Source of the DNA: Pratylenchus scribneri
Taxonomy: Eukaryota > Nematoda > Chromadorea > Rhabditida > Pratylenchidae
Assembly: GCA_030063045.1 (NCBI GenBank)
Contig: JAQSEB010000008.1
Coordinates: forward strand, 186,001 to 250,000
Direction of reading: 5' to 3'
DNA: 64,000 bases
How positions within the stretch are numbered: the stretch's first letter is position 1; each line of letters opens with the position of its first letter. The notes under the pieces are model-generated. The model was not told the DNA's origin and searched no databases. It worked only from the letters and a program-made list of their open reading frames with translations. The position numbers and the translations under genes are program-made. Below are positions 54,130-64,000 of this stretch, piece by piece.

Positions 54130-54475
54130 GGCGGCACAACTTGGTGCCGTTTATAATAATTCGTCAAGAAGTGAACAAATTTTAATTATTTTAGTTACAA
54201 ATTAAAGAGGAGACTTTTGGCTATCTAAAAAGTATTAATTTTATTTAAATTGATTCAAAAATTATGGAGTTGCCCAAAAAGCCAATTCAATTTCCTCTAA
54301 TCCATAGTAAAGAACAATAAAGGTTATAAGGACCCAATTCCAATAATTTGGAAGAAATTTTATAATAAAATTAATATTATTAGATATCCAGGAGTCTGCC
54401 CTTTAATTTGATATTAAAATCAACAAAATTGGTTAAGTAATTGATGAGTTATAAATGGCACCAAGTTTGGGTGAT
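54130..54475. repeat. Palindromic MITE, CATCAAGGAC family, copy f
   Basis: ACAACTTGGTGCCGTTTATA, ATAATTCGTCAAGAAGTG and CAAATTAAAGAGGAGAC are mirrored by GTCTGCCCTTTAATTTGATA, AATTGATGAGTTATAAATGG and CACCAAGTTTGGGTG. It lies just upstream of the FoxG start. Confidence 0.7.
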
Positions 54476-57400
54476 TGCAATTAAAATTTTAAAGTTAATC
54501 CAATTTAATCGCCCTACTTAAATTCGAATCCAATCCCCTTCAAATATTAAATCCAATCAACAGGCCCTCCTCAAAATGACTTCCCTTCACCAAAATCCCC
54601 TTAATCAAATCAAATCCAAATCCACCGTATTCCCTCCAAAAATTCTTTCCCTTCCATTCTTCCATCAAATCGGCGGATGAGGGGAAGGGGGGGAAGAAGC
54701 CCATCCATCCGCGACAATTTCGCCCATCGTAAAGTGGTTTTGAGGAGGAGGGGTTTTGATGACTGATTCCTCTCCGTTGGATGACCCCCCAATTGTGTGC
54801 TGCCGTGTGTGGTTTTTGCGGTGGTCCCCCCTCGGGCAATAATAATGATTGAGGAGGAAAATTGAAGGAAAAAATGGAAGGAAGGGGACCTTTCGGAAGT
54901 TGGTCTCAAAAGCTCAAAACACACTCCCTTAAAGTGCACCGCACATTTTAGAAGTCAAAAAAGGGAGGTTAAGGGGGAATGGATGCATATTTGTGTACGC
55001 GAACCGATTCAATCCAATGCAAATAAAAATAATCTTCTTCGATGGATGAATTCAAATAAAAAGAATTGAAATAATTCTTTTACCAATTTTGTCTATAAAT
55101 TTTGGTTAACAGTTGGATTTTGGTTTCAAACCTAAAATACGTGCCTAATTAATTGGGTTTTTTGTGGAATTTGCCCAAATAGGTTTTGGGAATCTCAAAA
55201 TTAGAGTTGTGTCCAAAGTTGATTTTAAACTGGAATTTTGGCAAAATCCGAGTCCCGATTTCAGTTTCTCCTATTTACAGCTTATTTTTCCCAAAATTCC
55301 CGGCTTCGGATTTAAATTGCATCGATTTTATCAAACCGAAACGACTTTGGAATACCTTACTTAAAATTGTCAATTTTTGGTTTTATGCAATTTTCCCTCA
55401 AAAGAATGCCAAAATAAAAAAATAGGTCAAAAAATCCAGTCTCTAATTATCAGGAATTTAAATTTTTGAAAAATTTCTAGAAACCATAAAATATAATTTG
55501 CCCCAAGCAAATTCCATCCACCCCCATTTTGTGCCCTTCTGTCCATCATAGAAGCAAAAAAATCAGACGGTAAATGAAGAATGGAATGGAAGGGAGAGAA
55601 AGGAATTTAGGGTTGATGGCCGGGGCCAATTGCCGTGGATTGGCGCATCGTAAATATTTCATCCATCCATCCGTCCATTCTACCTTTGGACGGGCACAAA
55701 TGAGTAAAGGTGAAAACAAATTGGGAGGCAGGCACAAATTTGCAATTTGCCGCTAATTAAGTTGGGCGGCACAAAATTAGTAGATGATCGATCGGATGGG
55801 GAATTTTATGGCCCAGAGAGGAAGAATAATGGAATGGAATGGAAGAGAGGAACAAATGTTCTCTCTGCTGATGATTTGTGGGCCATCAAATTTATGGGGG
55901 ATGAATGGAAGGAATGGAATGAATGGCAGGGGAATGGGGGGACCCAATTGTTTAGATGGAAGCAAACCATACCGTAATCCTCATTGACAATTTTATTCCA
56001 AATTGTTTTAATTTGATATTAAATTGAATGATTTAGAGTCCAAAATTCAACAAAAATGTTGGGATTTTTAGTTAAATGGATTTCTATAATTTAACGAGGG
56101 AGGGAAGGGAGGATAGTTTCCAATTTAGGTGCTAACTTTTATTAGGATTTCTTTAAATGAGCTGCTGTGGAGGTTTTTCTACGAACAAGAAAATCAATTT
56201 AAAATTCCATGGGTTGTGGATTGTGGTCAAAAATTGGGGAAAAAATTTAAAAAAAATCACACATAGACCATATTTCCGAAAAAGATGGTAATTGAACCTT
56301 AACTATTTGCACTAAATATTCTATTTGCCACTAAATTGTAGAAACTTCAAAATGACATCATAAAAATATTTAATGCTTTTTGCATGTTAAAATGGGCCGC
56401 GCTCAAATTTAGGGCATATCAATTATTTTATTAATTTTAATTTAGCCATAACCATGATCCACATCCACCCTCTCTCGTCCATCTTATTTTCCCCTTTTTT
56501 GTTAGTTATTTTCTCAATTTATTTTTTATAATTTTTATACCATTCCCCCCTTTCTTTCCAGCAATTCCCCATTTTCACCTTTCCCTTGTTGACTATTTTG
56601 TTCAATTTCTTCGCTTTTCCATTTTTGTTGGCCATCAATGGCCATTGCCTCCTTCTCAAATAATGCCAAATTTGTTGTTAGTCCATTTTGTTGATCGCTG
56701 GCTGATTGGCATAAAATTTCAATTCGGAAACCTTTTTGATTCATCTCTGAAAAAATTAAAATAAAATGAATGATTGAAAGGGGAAGGGAGGCCAAAAGTA
56801 TTTGATAAGAAACAAAAATTGGGAGAAGGAAATGTTTTCAGAAGGAATTGCCATGTTTTTATTGTCCCCACCGGGAGCAAATCATCAACCAAAATTGGCT
56901 TCTTTCCATCCATTAAATTTATTTTATTGGCCCATTAATTTTTTGGGAGGCAAATGAATGACTTCTTCTTCTTTTTATTTTGGGCAACCATCAACATAAA
57001 ATAAATATTTGAGTGAATGAATTAATATTATTTTATCATTAAATCGGGGTGATTTGGCTTAATAAATAAATGGTTTGTTTTAGTGGATGATTTGGCGGAT
57101 TCGCTTGTAAATTGAATATATAAAAATAAAAAATAAATTGGGATGAAAACATCATTTGAAAATGGATGGACTCTGGCCAAAATAAATTATTTTATTAAAT
57201 GATATTTTTATTTATTTATTTAGAAAGAGCATTATTTTAATAACAAAATTTATTGAAGTTGAAAATGCGGAATTGTAATTTAAAAGTTTTTGATTCTAGC
57301 TTAAAAAGAATTTATTTCAAAAATGAATGCTGAATTTTTTAAAAATGGGGAATGATTTTAGGCCGGAAATTGGCCAATGGAATGTGGAACCAAATGGCCT

Positions 57401-58700
57401 ATATCTAGAAAGGGGAAATAATGATTTTTAACGAAAAAAGGGCCAACTTATGGAATGCCCTAAACTGAACCAAATTGCCTTTTTAGAAAAGAAAATGATT
57501 TTGGGCACAAAAATGGGCCAAAGGAATGTAGGAAGGAATGAATATGGAATTGCGAATTTTGGGGACCCCAATCTTCAAACCATTTAAAAGGGCGAGGGGA
57601 AGGCGCCAATAAGTCGCCACAATTCCATCATCCCCATTCCAATTTCACACCAATTTCCCCTTTTCTTCTTTTGCGCACAGGCCTTTGGTCATTCATCAAT
57701 ATTATCACACCAACAAAAATCCAATCCCCGTAAAAATTATGGGGCCAAAAAAAGTTGCAAATTTTTGGTCAAAACTGCGCAAAAATGAGGCGCCAAAATG
57801 AAATGAAAAATTTGGGGCAAATTTGTCAAATTTTTGTAAAGGCCAAAAACGATGGAGGTCAAAAAACGGAATGGGGAAAATCAGCTGGTTTAAATTAAAA
57901 CACAAAAAGGGGAATTTTTTGCATGAAACCTAAATTTGGAAAATGATTTTTTTGTTCTTTTTGAAGCGCAAAGGAAAAGGCCGCTATGAAGAATTTGGCC
58001 GGGAACCGGAATTTGGTCATATGGGAAATATGAATGAGTGGAGGACAAAGATCAGTGAGGAATTTTGCAATTTAGTGTAGAGTGGGTGGAGAGGAAAAAA
58101 TAATGAAAAAAATATAAAAAAATTGCGAAAATGAATTCTCGGAAGGAATTTAGTGGGTCATTTGTTTTGGATTATTGTAGAATTTTATTCATTTCCTTTT
58201 AGCGGAATGTTTATTGAAATGTTCGGAGGAAAAGGAACGAATTTTTAATGGAATTTTCACATTTATTGCCTCCGAATAAATAAAACTCCCTTTTAGGAAG
58301 ATATGCCATCAAACATTTGGCAAAAAATGTTTATTATAAAATGGAAGAAGGCAAATTTGGATGGATGAAATATTTGGGGGAGGAAGCAGAGAAATTTGTG
58401 ATGGCATTTTTATACCGTAATCCACGCCATTTGCGGTTCCTTCTTCCAATGTGAAGGGAAAGGCAGGGAGGGGATTGGCGCCCAAAGGTCGGAGAGGGCC
58501 TCTGCTGACCCCCGCACATTTTGGTTGTGATGAAAATGCTGGCGAAATAATGAGGTCCAGCATTGAGGGAGAAGAGTGCATTTTGGGGGTTTGGTTTTGG
58601 GGGAAACAAGCATGACATGAAGGGAGGGGGAAGGGAAAGGCGGGACGAATGGAAAATAGAAATGAGTTTTAAGAGGAGGCGGAGCTAACATTCAACGAAA
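54476..58700. other. Gene-poor region upstream of FoxG
   Basis: Base composition is noticeably purine/pyrimidine-strand-biased and less AT-rich than the introns, with many GGAATGGAA, GGGGAAGG and CCTCCTC words. This gives many overlapping frames with Pro/Ser/Trp/Gly-rich products and no recognisable domain. The best candidate is a minus-strand frame at 56744-56535, which starts AG ATG right after an acceptor (TTTTTTCAG) and encodes 69 residues (GFRIEILCQSASDQQN in part); it could be a 3' exon, but I found no partner exon in phase. The block may hold FoxG regulatory DNA. Confidence 0.4.
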
Positions 58701-58779
58701 ATCGAGGAATAAAAGCAAGGAATTGTTTTGGATCATACTTTTTTCAGTTTTGATTAAATCGAGAATTGAAGTTGGCAGT

Positions 58780-59660
58780 GGAAAAACACATTTAGAAATC
58801 AATGGGGCAAAAACACATTTACAAATCAAAATGGGGCAAAAACACAATTACAAATCAGTATGGGGCAAAACACATTTACAAATCAGAATGGGACAAAACA
58901 CATTTACAAATCAGAATGGGGCAAAAAAACAATTACAAATCAGTGCAAAAACACAATTACAAATCAGAATGGGGCAAAAACACAATTACAAATCAGAATG
59001 GGGCAAAAACACAATTACAAATCAGAATGGGGCAAAAACACATTTACAAATCAGAATGGGGCAAAAACACAATTACAAATCAGTGCAAAAACACAATTAC
59101 AAATCAGAATGGGGCAAAAACACAATTACAAATCAGAATGGGGCAAAAACACATTTACAAATCAGAATGGGGCAAAAACACATTTACAAATCAGAATGGG
59201 GCAAAAACGCATTTACAAATCAGAATAGTGCAAAAACACATTTACAAATCAGTGCAAAAACACAATTACAAATCAGAATGGGGCAAAAACACATTTACAA
59301 ATCAGAATGGGGCAAAAACACAATTACAAATCAGAATAGTGCAAAAACACATTTACAAATCAGTGCAAAAACACAATTACAAATCAGAATGGGGCAAAAA
59401 CACATTTACAAATCAGTGCAAAAACACAATTACAAATCAGAATGGGGCAAAAACACTATTACAAATCAGTGCAAAAACACAATTACAAATCAGAATAGTG
59501 CAAAAACACATTTACAAATCAGTGCAAAAACACAATTACAAATCAGAATGGGGCAATAACACAATTACAAATCAGAATAGTGCAAAAACACATTTACAAA
59601 TCAGTGCAAAAACACAATTACAAATCAGAATGGGGCAAAAACGCATTTACAAATCAGGGT
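58780..59660 (-). repeat. TTTGCCCCATTCTGATTTG minisatellite, inverted orientation
   Basis: Written on the plus strand the units read CAAATCAGAATGGGGCAAAA plus ACACAATTA or ACACATTTA, with shorter forms CAAATCAGTGCAAAAACAC. In reverse complement they match the arrays at 29.1 and 45.6 kb (TTTTTGCCCnATTCTGATTT). The two long plus-strand frames (278 and 290 codons) are open only because the units are mostly multiples of three without stops. Confidence 0.9.
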
Positions 59661-60316
59661 GGCCAAAATTGTGACCTAAACCATCAAAAAGTCAAATTTG
59701 GATTTGCCTAGTGGGCCAAATAGATTATGGTATTTTTATTATGAAATAGGCGGAAATTTGCCTTTTGATTTCGATATTATTTACCAGAATTTTTCTGGAA
59801 TATTCCGCCAATCCTGATCAACATTTTTGCGCGCCTTTTATGTCTTTTCCACTCTATTGAATTTTCCTTATTTTTTTCAATAGTATTTCAAGTGTAAGCT
59901 ACCTTCTTACCAATAAAAATTGGATATGAACAATCTTTTATTGGAAGGGGAAAGAATTGGACGAGAAAGCCACCAGTTATGGCCAAATTTGCGATATTGG
60001 TAGGCTACCATTTTTTCAAATTTATAAATTATAATATATAATAGTAGAAAGATGTCCAATATTGAGCCGGAAAAATATGCGATGATTGAATTTTGAAATG
60101 AGTTTGTTCAATGAACTTTGAGCGGATGGCAAAAAATGGAAATAAATTATTTTAAGGAAATTATTTTTTATGGCAGAATTTTTGCTTTTTGGCATAGGGT
60201 CAAGCAAGTACTATATTGGAGGGTTCATAAAATTTAAAATGGAAGTTGATTTTTCCAAATTTTTGGTTTTAAAAATGCCGAAAAGAAAAAAATTTTAAAA
60301 TGGAATTAGGATTGTC

Positions 60317-60463
60317 CAAAGTCGTTTTCGGTTTCAAAAAATTCATAAAAAAGCGAAATTAGAGTTTTTCTAACCGAAAATAGAGAAAAAAAAATCGAGA
60401 ATCGATATTTTTTAAAAATCGAAAACCGAATTTTACGCAAATCCTGGTTCAAAACCGACTTTG
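60317..60463. mobile_element. CAAAGTCG inverted-repeat element, short copy
   Basis: GTCCAAAGTCGTTTTCGG and AAAACCGACTTTGGAC form the inverted ends, with AACCGAAAATAGAG and ATCGATATTTTTT between. It is the uninterrupted relative of the element at 18064-18700. Confidence 0.6.
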
Positions 60464-60681
60464 GACTATTCTAGTTTTAATCCCAAAAGGCATGCGTCCA
60501 AGACAAAAAAAATAAGAAGTGAATATTGAGTGCCTTCTATCAATTGCCCCACCCCATTCAATTCATCAATAATCTTTTGGGCCAAATCGACTCCATTTCA
60601 ATAAGTGTCCAATAAATAAATACCCTCCAATTCAATTCCATCATTATTTTTCGCCTTTTGCCTCCGCCGATCAAATCCCCT

Positions 60682-60705
60682 CCCCCCCCCCCCCCCCCCC
60701 CCCCC
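60682..60705 (+). repeat. Homopolymer of 24 cytosines
   Basis: An uninterrupted C run, i.e. 24 guanines on the minus strand, in otherwise moderately AT-rich DNA. It may form a G-quadruplex and its length is likely unstable or an assembly approximation. Confidence 0.9.
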
Positions 60706-62861
60706 ATCAAATGCCGATTCTCCCTTTTGGATTTGGTGGTCGAGAAAATAATTGGCGGCAACACAAAAAAGCAATACAACCCCCATCCGGGAGAAGGGAG
60801 AAGCGCCCATTCGACGGATTTTGGGGAACCCCACAGATTTCCTCTACTTCGGAACTTCCAATGTCCATCTCGAATTTCCCTACCAGAAAATTGCCTCCGG
60901 AGGGGTCGTCTATGTTTTTTTTGGGCGGCACGGGGGCAGCGCTAATCCCCAAGTAAATTGGCCCACCGAAAAAGAAGGGTGAGGATATTTAAAAGCGCAT
61001 TTGAATGAATGGAAGGCGACACGGATTGCGTCGAATTGAATTGGAGAAGAATTGCTAATCCCTCCAATTTCCCCATTGAATGGAGGAAAAGCCACCACCG
61101 AATAAAAAGACCCCCACCCCGTCCTTTGGTGGGTTGACATAATCGCTGTAAGGGTCATCGAGATCCCTTTTGAATGAATGGAATCCCGCGCCAATTTTGT
61201 GTTTTAAGCATTTAAAAGATTGACACATAAAAAGAAGTAATTTTATTCCTGCTGTTTTTTTAATGAGAAATGAGGGGAAATCGAAGCAGAGGACCAAAAA
61301 TTGGTTACCGATTAAATGGCGAAAATTTTATTTTTTTTTTATTTGGCCAAGAATAACAAGGGAATTATTATATTTTTATTTAGCAATATAAAAAGCCCTT
61401 GAATTTTTAAAAAATTAATTTTGAATAAAAAATGTGTCTTTGAAAATGAAAATTAAAAAATTTAGAATAACCCAATTTCATTATTGTTAATTTGCCTAAT
61501 TAAAGTGTAGACTTGGTATTGGAGCTTCTTTAACATAAATTCTCTTTTACAATTCATCATGGGAATTATTTTTCAACATAATTAAAAATTGAGGAAAATT
61601 ATGGGTTTAATTACTTAATTTGTAGACGTTTTTAAATAATTTTTAGAGCTTTAGGGGGAATTAAGAAAATGAAATAAATTTAGATATGGGTCATCACTCA
61701 TCAACTCGATGATGGGGAATTATTTGAGATGGGGTTTTAATAAAGTATATACGATATGTTTTTAGAATTGCTTTTGAAAATTAAGCTAAAATAACTTATT
61801 TTGAGGGTAAGAATATCTTCATCTTAAATGCCCTTTGGGGCCCATTTCCATTTCCGCCGGAGGCAATTCCATTCACCTTATTTAACAATTGAAGAGGACA
61901 AATTAATCCCAACAATTCCCCCAAGTTAAAATTCCACCATATTATTCAATGAGGGGGAGGGGGTGGATTATCCCCCAATGCACAAATCCAATTCACATTT
62001 TCATTCATTCATCAGCCAATAATATCCATTTCATTTCCTTCCACCCTTCCGGCGCCTTTTTACCTCCCGCTGTTCTCCTTACTCACACCTCTTTTCCAAT
62101 GAGGGCCCAATGGGAATTGGCCTCCGGCAAATTTGCAATTCTTTTGATTCAATTTGCCCATTTCCCTCAAAATATGAAAGGAGGGATTTGTGGCATTTTG
62201 GCCTAGAATTGCCCTCGGGGGCCAAATAAATAAACTTCCCCCAGAAATTCACTCAAATTGACGCCTTCCAATTTTTTCATTGTTCCCACCAAAAATACGG
62301 TGGAAAGGGAATGTGGCAGGGCATTAAAAACTTGACCAATAATAAGAAATGAAATAAACAAATAAAAATGAGTGGCACAAAAACAATGGAAAAATGGAAT
62401 TTTGGCCCAAATTTGGTCAAAATGGAGAAATTGAGTGGATTTGGATATTTGGTTGTTTTGAACGGGCCAATCTCTTCCCAGTCAACAATTAGCCATAAAC
62501 GGATAAAATGGCATTTTGATGAGAGAGGGGAAAATAAGCGATAGATTGGATTATTTTCACACTTCATTAAAGCCCCCAAATGACCTTTAAGGAGGGGAGG
62601 ATGGTCATCATTGAAAAGGGAATTGGATGAATGGAATGGGCATAAAATTGTTTGTGAAGGGAAATTGTGCGCGATTGAAAAAGTGTATACCGGAAGTTGG
62701 CCTTGTTGTGCAATAAAAAGATGAATGGCAAATATAGTTTCACCTAAAGTTATTTTTAGTAATTTTTTTGATACCGTTATTTTTTAATTCAATAAAAGAA
62801 GGACAAATAAATGAATTTATCGGTAAATGATATTGTTGAAACAAATGATGTGCATAGTTAA

Positions 62862-64000
62862 TCGAAAATACATTTTTCTTAATTAATCGAAAATACATTT
62901 TCTTAGCTATTCGAAAACACATTTTTCTTAACTATTTGAAAATACATTTTTCTTTGTTAATCGAAAACACATTTTTCTTAGTTAATCGAAAACACATTTT
63001 TCTTAGTTAATTGAAAACACATTTTTCTTTGTTAATCGAAAACACATTTTTCTTAGTTAATCGAAAACACATTTTTCTTAGTTAATTGAAAACACATTTT
63101 CCTTAGTTAATCGAAAACACATTTTTCTTAATTAATCTAAACACATTTTTCTTAGTTAATCGAAAACACATTTTTCTTAGTTAATCGAAAACACATTTTT
63201 CTTAGTTAATCGAAAACACATTTTTCTTAGTTAATCGAAAACACATTTTCTTAGTTTATCGAAAACACATTTTTCTTAGTTAATCGAAAACACATTTTTC
63301 TTAGTTAATCGAAAACACATTTTTCTTAGTTTATCGAAAATACATTTTTCTTAATTAATCGAAAACACATTTTCTTAGTTTATCGAAAACACATTTTTCT
63401 TAGTTAATCGAAAACACATTTTTCTTAGTTAATCGAAAACACATTTTTCTTAGTTTATCGAAAATACATTTTTCTTAGTTAATCGAAAACACATTTTTCT
63501 TAGTTTATCGAAAACACATTTTTCTTAGTTAATCGAAAACACATTTTTCTTAGTTAATCGAAAATACATTTTTCTTAATTAATCGAAAACACATTTTCTT
63601 AGTTTATCGAAAACACATTTTTCTTAGTTAATCGAAAATACATTTTTCTTAGTTAATCGAAAACACATTTTTCTTAGTTAATCGAAAATACATTTTTCTT
63701 AATTAATCGAAAACACATTTTCTTAGTTTATCGAAAACACATTTTTCTTAGTTAATCGAAAACACATTTTTCTTAGTTAATCGAAAACACATTTTTCTTA
63801 GTTTATCGAAAATACATTTTTCTTAGTTAATCGAAAACACATTTTTCTTAGTTTATCGAAAACACATTTTTCTTAGTTAATCGAAAACACATTTTTCTTA
63901 GTTAATCGAAAATACATTTTTCTTAATTAATCGAAAACACATTTTCTTAGTTTATCGAAAACACATTTTTCTTAGTTAATCGAAAATACATTTTTCTTAG
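62862..64000 (-). repeat. 25-bp minisatellite at the window end (continues beyond)
   Basis: About 45 units of 24-25 bp, written TTAATCGAAAACACATTTTT plus CTTAG on the plus strand, with variants TTTATCG, TTAATTG, AATACATTTTT and an occasional lost T. A higher-order block of several hundred bases (containing TTTATCGAAAATACATTTT) is repeated between 63.3 and 64.0 kb. It is the reverse complement of the 25-bp half-unit at 8.78-9.5 kb. Confidence 0.92.

Larger units (their letters stand above)
59661..62860. other. Intergenic DNA, repeats but no supported gene
   Basis: A CAAAGTCG inverted-repeat element is at 60317-60463, a run of 24 cytosines at 60682-60705, and a MITE of the CCCCATGGGGAATTATT family at about 61530-61760 (CATGGGAATTATTTTTCAAC; GATGGGGAATTATTTGAG; GTATATACGATAT). 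Frames around 60.7-61.0 kb on both strands are overlapping; one contains GGVVYVFFG, which recalls an FG-GAP repeat but is too short to call. The frames at 61.9-62.6 kb have no recognisable content. Confidence 0.4.

Noticed and set aside
58723..59674. Two frames of 278 and 290 codons
   Set aside because: Minisatellite read-through; products such as KHNYKSEWGKN repeat without unique sequence and both frames are open for the same length.
62862..64000. CRISPR array
   Set aside because: Direct repeats of 25 bp follow each other without unique spacers; this is a tandem satellite in a eukaryotic genome.
1..64000. tRNA, rRNA or other structured RNA genes
   Set aside because: No A/B-box pair with a cloverleaf and no rRNA-like block was noticed by eye; a covariance-model scan was not possible.

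Overview
The window is eukaryotic, AT-rich DNA and almost certainly from a nematode. The evidence is compact genes with many introns, a FoxG/fkh-2-type forkhead gene, an S28 prolyl carboxypeptidase, and laccase-type multicopper oxidases. Introns are bimodal: either 39-56 bp, or several hundred bp to 2 kb and filled with repeats. Four of about 54 modelled introns start with GC instead of GT; frequent GC-AG introns have been reported for cyst nematodes (from memory), so a tylenchid plant parasite is plausible but unproven. All gene models were built by hand from reading frames, splice sites and phase agreement.

Layout. 0.8-1.8 kb (-): an unrecognised two-exon gene. 3.6-4.1 kb (+): a small Cys-repeat membrane protein. 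4.9-6.9 kb (+): a four-exon protein ending in about 18 copies of an 11-residue Gln-rich repeat. 7.4-13.2 kb (-): a complete S28 serine carboxypeptidase, 8 exons. 14.2-27.8 kb (-): a complete multicopper oxidase (MCO1), 16 exons, all copper ligands present. 29.0-36.6 kb (+): a diverged paralogue (MCO2), head-to-head with MCO1, intact in frame but without most copper ligands. 39.8-43.3 kb (+): a SLC35A-type nucleotide-sugar transporter. 43.9-48.8 kb (-): a SLC17-type anion transporter. 51.9-54.1 kb (-): a FoxG-type forkhead factor. From 54.1 kb to the end no gene could be supported; the last 1.1 kb is a tandem array.

Repeats dominate the non-coding DNA. Three superfamilies of minisatellites (about 24-47 bp units) recur at distant places and in both orientations, mostly inside introns. 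Many small inverted-repeat elements (hAT-like with 8-bp target duplications, Tc1/mariner-like with TA, MITEs, and foldback elements whose arms are minisatellites) sit one or two per long intron, and at least two cases of an element inserted into another element can be read directly. The most interesting biology is the MCO1/MCO2 pair: a copper oxidase beside a probable copper-free pseudoenzyme, sharing about seven intron positions. No operon-like logic links the other neighbours.
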